NCBI GenBank assembly: GCA_030248215.1
Contig: JASANG010002954.1
Coordinates: forward strand, 173,348-237,347
Source of the DNA: Enoplolaimus lenunculus
Lineage: Eukaryota; Nematoda; Enoplea; Enoplida; Thoracostomopsidae
DNA length: 64,000 bases
Direction: 5' to 3'
Shown here: one piece after another, positions 12,165-23,870 of the stretch
How positions within the stretch are numbered: the first letter of the stretch is position 1
Layout: each line of letters opens with the position of its first letter
Made by a program: the position numbers and the translations under genes
Notes under the pieces: generated by a model
Databases searched by the model: none
What the model saw: the letters and a program-made list of their open reading frames with translations, nothing else
Told to the model about the DNA's origin: nothing

Positions 12165-12385
12165 TTGGCACATATTCTCAAATGCGTATAGCATCTATCA
12201 TCAGTTAGCGATAGGTTTTCAAACTGACGAACTCGTGCAGCTGCGGTGCTTCAATATGGCGCAGAAGTAAAATTAGTGAAATAAAAAAAATGTGATTAAT
12301 TTCGAACTTCAACATTCACTGGTTTGAGAATTGAACCTGTCATCAACTGGTGAAAGGCGCTACACATATTTGAGAATAAGGGTTG
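12165..12385. repeat. Family I element
   Basis: 'CACATATTCTCAAATGCGTATAGCATCTATCATCAGTTAG' at the left; 'ATCAACTGGTGAAAGGCGCTACACATATTTGAGAATA' in inverse orientation at the right. It lies just upstream of the kinase gene. Confidence 0.65.
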
Positions 12386-12444
12386 TTGGTTTCAAGAAAA
12401 GCTGGATGTCGTAGTTGTAGATTTTCGCAGTGTTGTGACGTACT

Positions 12445-12834
12445 GTAGTGACCCGAATAAGAGGGGTGTAATAAGAAGGGTCACCATTTTGAGTCCCAAT
12501 AAATAAGAGTCCGTATCCCTAATAAGACTCCGTAAGCAAATAGAGTCCCTAAACCCTAATTAGAGTCCATAAATGTCAATCCCTAATTGTAGCGCATAAA
12601 TGACTCCAGGACCAAATAAAGTTGTGTTCGAAACGTTAAAGCATACTTAAGTTTTGAAAGTAACATTCCAAAGTATAACCTTACTTTTCGGTCAAGCTTT
12701 CGACACAAGGCAAAGTAACATTTAATTAAACGGATAGTTGTAATACCGGATATATATCAGTAACGAAGGTGGCGGAGGGCGGGTTGTAAATAAATAACAG
12801 TCCGTAACCGAATATAACAAGGGAGGTACCCTCT
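12445..12834. repeat. Family E element, right end truncated by a Family A piece
   Basis: Starts GTAGTGACCCGAATAAGAGGGG. It runs to 'GGGAGGTACCCTCT' and then passes directly into TATAAGCATATTCCTAAGCC of family A (to about 12950). Confidence 0.75.
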
Positions 12835-12950
12835 ATTATAAGCATATTCCTAAGCCTAAGCCTAAGCCTAGCTTAAGAATGAGGATATTCGTAAACCTAA
12901 GCCTGAAAGCCTAAGCGTAAGCAAAGTAAATTTAAAGCTTGCAAGCTTTT

Positions 12951-13036
12951 CTGCAAAAAATGGTGAGTCAAATTGACTTTCTCCGAAGTAGGCTTTTCTG
13001 GACTACACAAACTGAGTCAAATTCGGCTCAGTCGTG
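12951..13036. repeat. Family C element, left half only
   Basis: 'CTGCAAAAAATGGTGAGTC' followed by 'CTACACAAACTGAGTCAAATTCGGCTCAG'. The opposite arm is missing. Confidence 0.7.
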
Positions 13037-13242
13037 TCGCTCTATGCAATTAAAAGCGTGAATATTTAAATGTAAGAACAATTTCGTATCTGCATAGCTA
13101 ACGGATCCGAAAACTTAAGAAAATATTAGGTATAGCAATTGCCAGAAACTTTTATAACGTTATGTATCACATTTATAATTGTTGAGATTCAATTTTTGAC
13201 TAGAACCTCCCAAGGTATTATTCCCTCGCAGTAAGAGCAACC

Positions 13243-13376
13243 GACCAATGTATAGAACAGAGTCGTAACAGTAAAACATATTTCTAAGCCTAAGCCTAAT
13301 CGTACGAATGCGCTTACACCAAAGCCAAAGTCTAAGCGTAACCGTATGCAAAAATTAGTCTAAATCTTACGCCCTA
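13243..13376. repeat. Family A element, partial
   Basis: 'ACCAATGTATAGAACAGAGTCG' then degenerate CCTAAG arms, ending in AAATCTTACGCCC. Confidence 0.6.
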
Positions 13377-13646
13377 TTCACATATGCACGTTTTTGCTGC
13401 AATAATTTGCATTTCAAATTGCACGCAGAACTTGTATTTTTTCATCAGTCAATGAGAAAGCGGCTGCGATAAATTCAGTGAAGCTGCATGGTTGTTCATA
13501 CATGTGAACTAAATTCCTAGCTATGATTTCTAATGAATTATTTGCAGCTGCAAGTTTTTCGCATGGGATTTTGGACACAATTTTGCAAGTGCAAGTTGCA
13601 GCTGAAAGTTCTCGCAGCATAAACTTGCACGTGTGAATAGGGCTTT
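13374..13646. repeat. Inverted-repeat element with GCCCTATTCACA ends
   Basis: CCCTATTCACATATGCACGTTT at the left and AAACTTGCACGTGTGAATAGGGC at the right. GCAGCTGCAAG motifs lie inside. A partial relative ends near 5422. The 68-codon minus-strand ORF inside is not supported as a gene. Confidence 0.75.
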
Positions 13647-13741
13647 AAGCTTAGTTAACTGCAGTCCAATACATTTTTATATATTTCATACAGTTTTAAA
13701 CACTGCTATACTTCGACGTAAATTCGCATTTTATACTTCTA

Positions 13742-13915
13742 ACCGGGCCCGTAGCCAATGAAACGTCAGGGGCGGACTCAGCTCCCCTGAAAGAATTTTG
13801 GCCCCAGAAAACTTTCAACCTTGCTTGTAATTCAACGAAAACCCTTGTATGCTCCTCCTGAAAATTTTTTAGCCACACTAGCAAGGTAAGCTGGTTTCTT
13901 GCCAGCTTCCAACAC
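13742..13915. repeat. Family F element
   Basis: 'GGGCCCGTAGCCAATG' then CTCAGCTCCCC, 'TTTCAACCTTGCTTGTAA' and 'AGCAAGGTAAGCTGG'. Confidence 0.7.
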
Positions 13916-14267
13916 CAGTTCAACAAATTTAAAAGTTAAACGTCAAATTATTACACTTTCCACCATGAACAGAACCGATTGTGCTTACAACCAAAAATTC
14001 AAGGTGTAAGCAAAGCTTATCGCGACACCGTTGCAGCGTAAAACACCTGAAAAAAGAGGCACATTAAGGGGCTTTGTAAGGGAACAAAACCAAAGGAGGG
14101 GGGCTTTGTTTCTTTATACTAAAGCCATCGCGGTCGGAACGTGAACAACCGACAGTCGAAAAGCCGAAAACTGTTACGTAACAATTTTGTAGCATAAGCA
14201 GGGTTTGGCACTCAATTTACTCAATAAGGCGGCCCAAGGTTGCATTTACGCTAACTTATTGAGGGAT

Positions 14268-14436
14268 ACATACATATACATATACATACACACATATATA
14301 TATATATATATACAAATATATATGTATATATGTATATATTATATATACATATATATGTATATATAATAAATATATAATATCTATTATATATTATATGTAT
14401 ATATACATACATATGTATGTATATATATGCGACAAC
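14268..14436. repeat. TA/CATA microsatellite
   Basis: TATATACATATATGTATATA runs, partly palindromic. The 300 bases on either side hold no gene I can support. Confidence 0.8.
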
Positions 14437-15018
14437 TCACGAGGTTATATGCATACATATAGGTAAATAATGCATTTGCAGAAGCAACATAAATACATAT
14501 TTTAAAAACGTGCCATAATACAAGCAAAATTTAACCTCAAAACAATGATACGCTTCAAGACTGCACCATATAAATTGATGGGTTCCCTCTGTCGATTTTT
14601 GTTTTTAAGCGATGGGGCAACCCCTACTACGTTGTATGCAAAGTGAGTGAAAACAATTTTTAAACAACGGGGACAACGAAGCGTACAACCAGAGGGCTAT
14701 AGAGCTATGATGACGCAAGAATTTGGAAGTGTTTATACCTGCGGTTAATAACTGTGTGACGAAAGTCAGAAAAAAACAATTATCGAAGATGCCAGCGAAG
14801 GTTAACCGTATTTTTAAAGGGTTTGCCCAAAACTCACGCGCCAAAGTAAGAATTGTTTTGTTGAGGGAACGGGTAGGTTTTCAGTTGAGCGTAGAAGAAG
14901 TTTCCTAAACATGGAATTGTTTTAATGCTGTTAATAAAGTTTACGGTTTATTTGAAGGTGCGAAGATGTTTGACGGCGGGAGGCCCGTCACCTTTGTTTT
15001 TCCCTGTAGTTGCGGCCC

Positions 15019-15094
<76 letters not shown>

Positions 15095-15100
15095 ATATAT
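15019..15100. repeat. (TA)n microsatellite
   Basis: About 80 bases of near-pure TA. Confidence 0.9.
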
Positions 15101-16400
15101 TTATTTAAGAAGCGTTGATATATGTTTTTGAGGTCATTATTACAAAGAGTGGATGATGCATACTTCCACAAGAGTAGGCAACTGGGTACATTCTGTGTGG
15201 AAATGGATGTGCCCGGCACGCGTTACGTTTTTGCCTTAGCCACTCTTTATTTAGAGGGGGTGCAACAGGTGTGCACCATGACACTTTATGTATTCGGCGT
15301 CAAACATGGTCCCCATATAGTATCATTTAGGGTTACTGCATGTGATAGTGACCCCCCTCAAAACAAAAGAGGGTCGGCCAAAAACGTAACGCCCGGTGAT
15401 ACATTTTGTACCATGCTGAACCCAAAGAGTGGCCCAATGTTGTACCATGCCCTCTGGTTAATTCTAAGTGAGTCATTATTTGGATGCGAGAGATCGGAAC
15501 AACCAAGAAACCCGGTTTGCAAGTACACAAACGACTCGGATTCGGTTGTACTTAAATAATCAGCTTGTTTGTTCAAAAAACTTGAAAAAATGGAAAATAT
15601 ATACTGTAAAAACACTAAAATCTATATTTTATTTAGTAGTTTTAATATATACCAGTCAGCCGGCGTTCAGCGATGCGCAAAAGTTACAGAATGCACAACA
15701 ATCTGCTTGAATAGTTACTTTTCGCTGAACAATCACGTTTTTGTTCTAACAAAATATTGTATACAAAAATACTGGAAAGTTGCCAAAATTACGTATGTGG
15801 GACCTTCAAGCTTTTATAAATTTATATACAGTCGATGACTAAACCATGCACTTAAACGTCAAACGGGTTTTTAAGAAGAAGAAAATGTAGGCTATTCTAT
15901 TGGTTGTCTGTAATAGCATAAAAATCGGTACGGACACTTTTATATAAACCAGTTTAAAACGAGTGCCCCAACGGAAACGTATCCTGTCGGTTCTTTTTTT
16001 GGGCCAAATTTGTCCTACCGGATACCTTTCTCCAGAAAATAGTGCCATCTTCCGGAGGAAACTTTTCGGTGGCCCATGCTTTTGCGTAGCCGTTGTCGGA
16101 TACCTATCACTTTCCGCAAAATCCCTGGTGTCCATGTTCAAACTTTAGGCAAGTTTTATTAGCAAAGTGGTTCCCATTCGCAGCATCGCTGAAAAATCAT
16201 GAGATTCTGCAGTGCGACCGTGTTTAAAGCGTCGATTCTGCTTTCGCTTCATGAGCCGGTTTTACACGTCCCATGAACAGGCACCCACAACCAAACGGTA
16301 CTTAATAACTGGTGCTGAGTTCTAGTTGAAGAAGTCAATGAGGTTATTAAAACTGGTGGACACAGTAATTTTTCGCTCAGATGCGAGCATACAGAAAAAT
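15101..16400. other. No gene recognised; Family H-like sequence at the left
   Basis: 'AGGCAACTGGGTACATTCTGTG' (about 15176) and the AC-rich ACCCCCCTCAAAACAAAAGAGGGTCGGCCAAAAACG block resemble family H at 36.3 kb. ORFs of 60-145 codons overlap here on both strands without a splice context or a recognised motif. Confidence 0.5.
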
Positions 16401-16401
16401 T

Positions 16402-16606
16402 GACCCATGTATAGAACAGGGCCGGAACAGTAGTATAAGCATATTTCTAAGCCTAAACCTAAGCATAAGCCTAAGCCTAAGCATAAGGATCAGCCTATTC
16501 CGAAGCCTAAGCCTAAGCCTAAGCACAAAAAAGTAAGTAAAAATCTTAAACTGACTCTATTACAGCCCCACCGGAAACCGATCCGTCCCTGTTCTATACA
16601 TGGGCC
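16402..16606. repeat. Family A element, near-complete
   Basis: ACCCATGTATAGAACAGGGCCGG at the left and GTCCCTGTTCTATACATGGGCC at the right make a clear terminal inverted repeat. CCTAAG tracts lie inside. Confidence 0.85.
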
Positions 16607-17418
16607 GAAAAATGGATGGCTCCGTCAGTTCCGTTTTAATAGCACGATTGTCTTATTGAATTATAAGTCAACAACACTTGAACGTTGCTTGGTGTAGTGA
16701 TTATAATTCAACAAGCCAATGAGGCTATTAGCGGAACTGGCGGAACCAGCAAGTTTTAGCGTAGAATCACGCGTGTGAAAAATTATATTTTGAACTTAGA
16801 AACGTAGAATACATAGAAAATAATTGAAATTTAAAAAAATAGTTTCGCAAAATGGTGAGAATTTTACTAAATAAATGATATTTTGTAGTTCGAGGTACAA
16901 TTAGCTACCATTCAATCTTGGGGGACACACGGCCATCAATGCCTCCCGTGCGGTCTCCCATGGCTCCAATTCTGTTCGCCATTGCGAGCGAATGGACTGA
17001 CAAGCGTGACGTAAAAAACGTTTGACATCTCTATAACATCTTGGACCGCGAACAAAATGTTAATTTGCCAAGATCAGGGTCCCAAAGGCCGGCCTCCGAA
17101 CCGGGTGGTCTTGAGGGGGCGCTTTCGCCGGCACTGACTCCCCTTATTCGCTCCTTGTATCACATATTAGGTTTTTATTCAACAGGAGATCTAATTGCAC
17201 TAAGCAAATCTAAATAACTCGAGATCACATGAGTAAGTCGTAGGCAACACGTGCAACTGATACAGTGGCACACGCCAAGGGCAACATTAGACATAATCAT
17301 TATTGATTCGTGCGGTACGATTGACCGATGATTGCCATCCTTTTTGTCGACTTTAGCAAAATTTCTGAAATTTTAAACAACAAATTTTAATATAATTAAA
17401 CCTGGAACGCCGAACATA
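16607..17418. other. No supported feature
   Basis: Unique-looking AT-rich sequence with a GC-richer patch at about 17050-17160. I see no gene. Confidence 0.4.
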
Positions 17419-17641
17419 CACTGCAAAAAAATGGTGAGCCAAATCGACTGTGTTCGAAATAGGCTTTTCCTGACTACACAAACTGGAGTCAAATTCGAAT
17501 CCGCCGGAGTCAAATTCGACTCACCGAGCGACTCAGTTAGTGGAATTTGACGCTGGCGAAGTCGAATTTTGACTCAGTTTGTGTAGTCGCGTAGAGCTTA
17601 TATCGGAGAGAGACAATTTGACTTACCGTTTTTTTGCAGTG
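17419..17641. repeat. Family C inverted-repeat element
   Basis: CACTGCAAAAAAATGGTGAGCC at the left and ACCGTTTTTTTGCAGTG at the right. Longer than the other copies because of an extra GAGTCAAATTCGACTC block. Confidence 0.85.
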
Positions 17642-18159
17642 TACAAGTAAAGCATATTACGAAGATATTGAATATCGGGGATCCTTTTTGTTCAAATCAC
17701 TGTGGATGCATAAGGCGTGGGAGGGCCGGGTCTCAAAGCGTGGGACGAGAAGATTGGTGCGGGAAAAGGTAGCGCGGCCAAAGATGTGGCCGAAAAAATT
17801 AACAGGTGAACCATAATGTATCCTGTATAAGCTTACCAAACAGTCAAAGCGGAACCGGTAGGAAACATCACCCTACTTTAACTAAAGCAAGTTGAGTAAC
17901 CGGGCACGGGGAATCGTTAGGCCTTTGAAATAAACAGCTGAAAAAACATGTAGGCGTTTCGAACCCTCAACCTACAGATTTTCAAATGGAACTTTGTACC
18001 ACTGCGCAAAGAAACCCGCTTTCCCAACTGCTCTTATCAGCAATTACCTATATTATATGTCGACACGTATGCTGCTGGCAAACATACATTACAACGTAGA
18101 ATATTGCATGTGCACACAACAGACAAGCATATACTATTTGCTAAGGGTGGCAATCCTAC

Positions 18160-18310
18160 TTGTGATGCGGCCCACGTCCGGTTCCGTCCGCCGCAGACTG
18201 TCACCGTCCGTCACCATACGGTATCGTACAAAACGTCGCCTACGATACCACATCGTGATGCACGGTGACGGATGGCGGCGGACGATGAGTGACGTCATCA
18301 AAAGTATTAC
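18160..18310. repeat. Isolated relative of the GTACGATACCACACGGTGAC satellites
   Basis: 'CGTCCGTCACCATACGGTATCGTAC' and 'TACGATACCACATCGTGATGCACGGTGACGGATGG' face each other as an imperfect inverted repeat. The motif links this spot to the 21-nt array at 7.9 kb and the 115-bp array at 51.4 kb. Confidence 0.6.
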
Positions 18311-18323
18311 GTCACCCTTACAC

Positions 18324-21300
18324 TTACCCGAACTGAAACGCATGCTCTGAATTAAGAGTGACGTCAGTATGACGTGTGTGAGTTAAGCCTAACGCAAGCA
18401 TTGACGCAAAAAGCGATCCAACCGTGAATGTAATTGCAACAATTATTATTGCGCTGGTTGCCTGAAAATCCGACATGCAGTCACAGTTATAGAAAAATGT
18501 GCCTTTGCACCCTTTTTTAAGTTCCTTGATGGTATGACACATTGTTTTGCCTGTGCCCCCAGAAATGAAATATAATGTATTCAAGCAACATTCGCGGTCA
18601 ACCTACAGATCTGGGAGTATTAACCGTAGGGCCAATGTTACTTTAAGGGGCGCAACAGTAGATTAAGCGTATTCCCAAGCCTAAGCCTAAGCTTAAGCGT
18701 TCCAAAAAGGAATTCCTAAACCTAAGCCTAAGCAAAAAATGTAATCTAGAAAGTCTACTCTTTTATAGACCCACCAGAAACCTGGGCGCCCCGTAAAGTA
18801 ACAAGGGCCAACCGTAGTATAAGACATATTCCAAAGTCTAAAATCTAAGCGTAAGCAAAAATAAATCTAAAGCATAAGCTTATGCCATAGCAATCGCACG
18901 GAAAAAATGGTCCACCCCTGATCTATGCATGGGCACAGTCACGAGCAACGAAGACAGTGGCGGATCCAGGAACTTCTAACAGAGGAGATAGGCGTATGGT
19001 ACATTATAAAAAATGGTGAGTCAAATTGACTCTGTCCGAAAAAAGCTTTTCCTGACTATCAGTTTGACTCTGGCGGAGCCGACTCAGTTTGTGTAGTCAG
19101 GAAAAGAAGCCTATTTCGAAGAGAGTCAATTTGACTCACCTGTTTTTGCAGTGTAACGACGAAAGTTCGCGGAGAAACGAGCTAGAAGTGAAGCGTAAAC
19201 TTGAGTACTAAATTTTCAGACACAATCTTGGTTTTGATCCCTGTTTGAATATTTTGGCTTGAGAGACGTCCTTGAATCTGGCAGTGCGAAAATTTTTGTG
19301 TTCACCGTACACGTAAACCATTCCTGCTTCGAAAGCTACGTAGCTTCAAGTATTCGCAGAGCAGGAGCAGGCTATGGTGAGGCCCCCCAAAATTCCGGGG
19401 TCGGGGTTTTTTTGCGAGGGAGCTCCTCTTTGGGGTGGAGCCGTCCAAATGGGCGATACAGGGGATGGCTGCTCCAGGCCCTTAGTAGGACGGATTTTGA
19501 ATCAGTATTAAGGCTTAACAAATGAATACCAAAATATGCTTCCTTCGTTCGATCAAGCGCCACTTTTCACGACAACTCCACCATTGAATAAACGCAGTAA
19601 ATCCGCTAAACACACCGGATACAATACCAAAAATACCGGAACCATAGTCCGATTGCGGATTCGGGCGGACACCGAGAAGCATTCCGGATGCGATCAGCAA
19701 GCAACAAGCGAAAAATGCGGAAGATATTGCAAGAACAATTGCACGCAGGGTATAAGTTGCAATACGCAGGCGAAGTTCAAACGATATCGATGGGGAGACT
19801 GAAAAGAAATCAATTTTAAGCGGTCGGATTCAATGGCGGATCCGGAAGTTACGTCGAGATGTGTTATCGACCATCATCCCTGCTGAATATATTTGCGATG
19901 AAAATGGATTATCTGAAGCTTAAAATGTGTTTGGCCCATGTTTAGAACAGGGTCGGAACAGTAGTATAAGCATATTCCTAAGCCTAAGCCTAAGTGTATG
20001 GATGAGCCTATTCCTAAGCCTAAGCCTAAGTTTAAGCAAAAAAATAGTCTAAAGCTTAAAGTGACTCTATTATAGACCCTCCAGAAAACGATCCGGCCCT
20101 GTCCTATACATGAGCCATGCGTTTTATAGTCGATTACATGAAAAATACGGCGGAAATACAACAGAAGTTTGAAAAAAACTTTCGCATTCGGTACAATTTA
20201 TGAACATTAAAATAGCCAAATATTTGAATTACACGGTTTAATAATGCCAAATTTCACCACTCAAAAAGTATCCTATTCTCGCCGACAGGAAAATCCTTAA
20301 TCCGCTACTGAAAGTATTCCCAACTGTGGATAGCATCTCCTCAGATCAGTTGGTAGTTGGCCTTGTAACTCATAGACCAACAAACTTCATAACAACCCGA
20401 TTTCTGGTTAAAACATTCGACCGATGTATGGCAATAACGGTAGTATAAGCATATTTCTAAGCCCAAGCCTAAAGCCTAGCTATTAATAGCTAACTGTATA
20501 GCCTAATTAAAGTCTTGGTCTAAGCAAAAACTTTAGTCTTAACCGTAATCTTACTATATTTCAGTCGATATAAAAGGTCCGCCTCAGACAAACTTCTTAG
20601 TTTTCTTCTGGGTTGCTATTCTCAACTGTGTATAGCATCTGTAATGACCAGTTGTCCACAGTGGTAGATCAAACGGGGGGCTCATGAAGGTCAAAATTTG
20701 CGGTGTCAGATTACACATACACTGTAAATTTCAGCGAGTTTATTTTAACTCAAAATGAGTTGAATCACTCAGTCTGCGTTAGCACTAGCAGAACTCAGAA
20801 TTTTGAGTTGCTTCAATTCATTCTGAGGTAATTAATCCGCTCACCCAGAGTCAACTCAACTCAGAGCAAGAATAAACGCAACTAAGAGTGAGTTAATGTT
20901 TATTGATATTAATTCAGAAATAACCAACTCGCTAGCTGAATTGATTAACCAACTCATTTTGAATATACTGTATAATAGGTTACTGTTCATACTAATCTCT
21001 TGTACGGATATATATTTCAGATAATGAATTTTTGGTTCAAACAAACTTTAAGTTGTGGACTTGTTTAAAATTTTGATTTTTTAAACAATGCTTGGGCTTC
21101 ATTGGGCAAAAAATATATCATCAATGGCCAATGCTACATTTAGGGGCCTAACAGTAGCTTAACCGTAGTCCTAAGCCTAAGTCAAAGCGTAAGCCTAAGC
21201 GTTGCAATAATGTGTTCCTAAGCCTAGGCCTAAACCTAAGCGGTTCAAAAATTTGTTCCTAAGCCTAAGCCTAAGCCTAAGCAAATAATGTAATCTAGAA

Positions 21301-21654
21301 TCTAAACCACATCTTTTATAGATTCACCAGAAACCTTGACGCCCCTTTAAGTAACATTAGCGCATCAATGAATAGTTTTTTATTGCAAACGAACGTAGAA
21401 AGTGTAAAAAATGTAAGCCTATAAAAGTGCGGTCTTCGTTGGTTTCGCCACAAATTTCATAAGACTATATCCATAACCTCCCCGTTGTATACGCCGTGGA
21501 TCTTGCCTGAAACGGAAGACAACGCTTCGCGAGTTCTGTCGGCTCCAGGTTCGCTCAAACCATTTGAAAGAACCGGATTTGAAAACGAATCATTTTCACC
21601 GGGTACTGCTGACCCACCGGCTTCTGGATACACTTTTCCAGATGAAATAGTCAT
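18324..21654 (-). CDS. Probable multi-pass membrane protein gene, incompletely resolved
   Basis: Three minus-strand pieces look coding. First, 21654 down to about 21474 opens with an ATG and reads a soluble N-terminus (MTISSGKVYPEAGG...). Second, an exon from 19797 (acceptor TTCTTTTCAG) to about 19530 encodes two hydrophobic segments, TLRAIVLAISSAFFACCLL and GIFGIVSGVFSGFTAFI. Third, an exon from 18550 (acceptor GGGCACAG) to a stop at 18324 encodes a Cys-rich loop (GCKGTFFYNCDC), one more hydrophobic segment (TSAIIIVAITFTVGSLFASM) and a short tail. This fits a tetraspan-like protein with a cytosolic N-terminus, but the exon for a third segment was not found and the first junction's phase does not match without another exon. 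Family not recognised. Repeats occupy the introns. Confidence 0.45.
18630..18809. repeat. Family B element
   Basis: GGCCAATGTTACTTTAAGGGGCG at the left and GCGCCCCGTAAAGTAACAAGGGCC at the right. A truncated family A piece follows immediately (to about 18940). Confidence 0.8.
19001..19153. repeat. Family C element, left end eroded
   Basis: 'AAAAAATGGTGAGTCAAATTGACTC' at the left and GACTCACCTGTTTTTGCAGTG at the right. Confidence 0.8.
19933..20116. repeat. Family A element
   Basis: GGCCCATGTTTAGAACAGGG at the left and CCCTGTCCTATACATGAGCC at the right. Confidence 0.8.
20315..20700. repeat. Family I and diverged Family A fragments
   Basis: 'AGCATCTCCTCAGATCAGTTG' and 'TAGCATCTGTAATGACCAGTTG' bracket a worn family A piece ('TAAGCATATTTCTAAGCCC'). 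Confidence 0.5.
20720..20971. repeat. Family D inverted-repeat element
   Basis: CACTGTAAATTTCAGCGAGTT at the left and AACTCATTTTGAATATACTG at the right. The interior repeats ACTCA/TGAGT words. It shares this layout with 37702-37951. Confidence 0.7.
21126..21361. repeat. Family B element with an extra internal unit
   Basis: GGCCAATGCTACATTTAGGGG at the left and ACGCCCCTTTAAGTAACATT at the right. The 'AAGCG(G)TTGCAATAATGTGTTCCTAAG' unit is duplicated. Confidence 0.75.
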
Positions 21655-22670
21655 TTTGACATATTTTTTGCACTTTTTACATTATATATAAATATATATG
21701 TATGTATATATATTTATATATGTATATAAATTTATCACTATCATTTTGGTTGTGCGTTTATTTTTTTAATAGATATATTAGCAAATGTAATGCATACGGG
21801 ATTGCCCAGTTAAGCCTAAACCGACTCTTCAAACCTTCGCCGCAGCCATCCAGTCTCTACGTTAGGAGCCTATAATTAACGTGGGACGGGGTTTTTCGTA
21901 GCCAAAGCGTTTATCGGGTACAAAACCATTGTCGTAACGGGCTACAGAGGCATACGACCTCAAAAATTTCACCTGAGACGGTATTCTTGCATCCGCTGGT
22001 AAGACAAATATTAAAGGTCACAGTGGTCAAGTTTTGAAGAACCTATTTTAATTCTTTTTATTTGGCAAAGTGATAAAATATCTAATATCTGGTTCCATCT
22101 CGTTAAGTCAGACGGGCGTTTTTGGGCAACCTAAATGCGGCAATGATATATACACAGAAAAATGCAACCTCGGATCCCGTACCAGAAAATCCTGTTACTG
22201 ACTCGTTCTTATAGTTCCGTGCATTAGCCAGCGTTAGCCTAATATCTTAAGCCATAAATGCGTAAACGGGCGATTTCAAATTGAACCAATTTCGCTTTTA
22301 TTACAAACACAATGGGTGTTTTAACAGCATTGTTTTATGTAAAAAAATTGCAGATAAACATAAACAATGAATATCCAAACCAGGATTATACAATTAAACT
22401 ATGTAAAGTAGGTGCAATCGGAGGTGAAATATGCAAAACCAAAAACACACGTCAGCAGTAATTTAGCAGAATTTCATAGTAGGATGCAAAGGAATTGTAA
22501 AAATAACAGAAACGAATAGTGAGGAAAAATAACGGAAATTGGAAAACGGATATTGAAGTATAATAGTTTTAAAGATGTTTCATTTGTTCTGCTACGGGCA
22601 TACAAGTCTTCAATGGGGGTTTCTATACTTCTTAGAAAAACAGCTGTTGAACCGAATTTTTTTTAGATTT
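21655..22670. other. No supported feature
   Basis: A TA-rich patch (21685-21735) is followed by AT-rich sequence. No exon with good splice context was found. Confidence 0.4.
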
Positions 22671-22671
22671 T

Positions 22672-22886
22672 GGGCCAATTTAAAGAACAGGGGGCGGAAC
22701 AACATTTTAAGCATATTTCTAAGCCTAAGCCTAAGGCTAAGCCTAAGCCTAAGCATAAGAATGAGCATATTCCTAATCCGAAGTCTAAGCCTAAGCCTAA
22801 GCCAAGCAAAGAAATAGTCTAAAGTTTAAGCTTGCTCTATTGCAGTCCCACAGAAAAACGTTCAGCCCCTGATCTGTACATGGGCC
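22672..22886. repeat. Family A element
   Basis: GGGCCAATTTAAAGAACAGGGGGCGG at the left and GCCCCTGATCTGTACATGGGCC at the right. Confidence 0.8.
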
Positions 22887-23453
22887 GGATTTTGGATGAA
22901 ATTCGTTATTTTTTTCAAGTCGAGCAATTGCAGCATACGTATATCTGTCATCAAAACTGCGCAAGCTTTACTGCGATTTGCAACTAATTATGTTAGCATA
23001 CAAATATTAACCCAACTTAGAATCTTTCCATGACGTGTACACAACCGGAAGAAGACACCGATTTTTTACTAAAAACGGAAACGGATATTCAGTAGCACTG
23101 TGCTGTGTGGGATAATTTTCGACCGGAACCGTTGGCAGAACTAAGATACAGGTTGTACATTTAACTTTTGCAACGTCCCCAAATTTCCGCAAATTTATGT
23201 CAATAGCGCAAATTAAAAGACAATTATTGCCAGCGATGGTAGGTACGGAATCTAGACCCCCCTTAGGAACAAATGAAAAGTCGCCAATCCCTGAAATATC
23301 GATGAGCGTTGGTCAATGGTACCAATTTTATGGCTGCTTGGCCAACGCTTCGACCGCGATGGCCTTCGAATTTATAGTGCAAGTACGCATAGATTTGAAC
23401 AGAAAGTATCTATCATTCAAATATTCGTAAAATAGCTTTGCCAGATTTATTCA

Positions 23454-23725
23454 TTAACCCTTTCTCACATGAATATTTTCTATTTCCCCTGAGACCTACG
23501 TTTATGCTTGGATTCGAACTCCAGCGACTGCAGTGGAAGGCGTATACCATCACCACTCAGCTATAGGAGCTTGACGCTCGAGCCCGAGGGTGCTCTCACG
23601 TCTTGTGGTGATTTAGTACTACGTATACGTGTTGCAATTGTTAAACACGGTGCGATATATATTTATTTAACGTATATACACTGCGCTGAGTTGCCTATAG
23701 GCAACTCAATGTAAGAAGGGGTTAA
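23454..23725 (-). repeat. Family G: TTAA-flanked MITE with tRNA-like core
   Basis: TTAA-CCCTTTCTCAC at the left and AAGAAGGGG-TTAA at the right resemble piggyBac-type ends and target site. Read on the minus strand, the middle has 'CTCCTATAGCTGAGTGGTGATGG' (A box/D-arm like) and 'GGAGTTCGAATCC' (B-box like). Confidence 0.7.
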
Positions 23726-23870
23726 GCCTTAAACTATTTTTTGCATAGGCTTAGGCTTATGCTTAGGCTTAGGCTTGGGAATAGGCTCATCCATACGCTT
23801 AGACTTTACACTTAGGCTTAGGAATATGCTTATATTACTGTTCCGGTCCTGTTCTATACATGGGCCGTAA
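23726..23870. repeat. Family A element, right part
   Basis: TTAGGC-type arms leading into 'CGGTCCTGTTCTATACATGGGCC'. The left end is replaced by the family G element. Confidence 0.7.

Noticed and set aside
17700-17830. Possible exon reading GPGLKAWDEKIGAGKGSAAK before a GTGAAC donor
   Set aside because: Protein-like, but no convincing acceptor and no partner exon; not enough support.
23197-23430. 77-codon plus-strand ORF with VGQWYQFYGCLANAS
   Set aside because: No splice partners or family match; opposite strand looks equally plausible.
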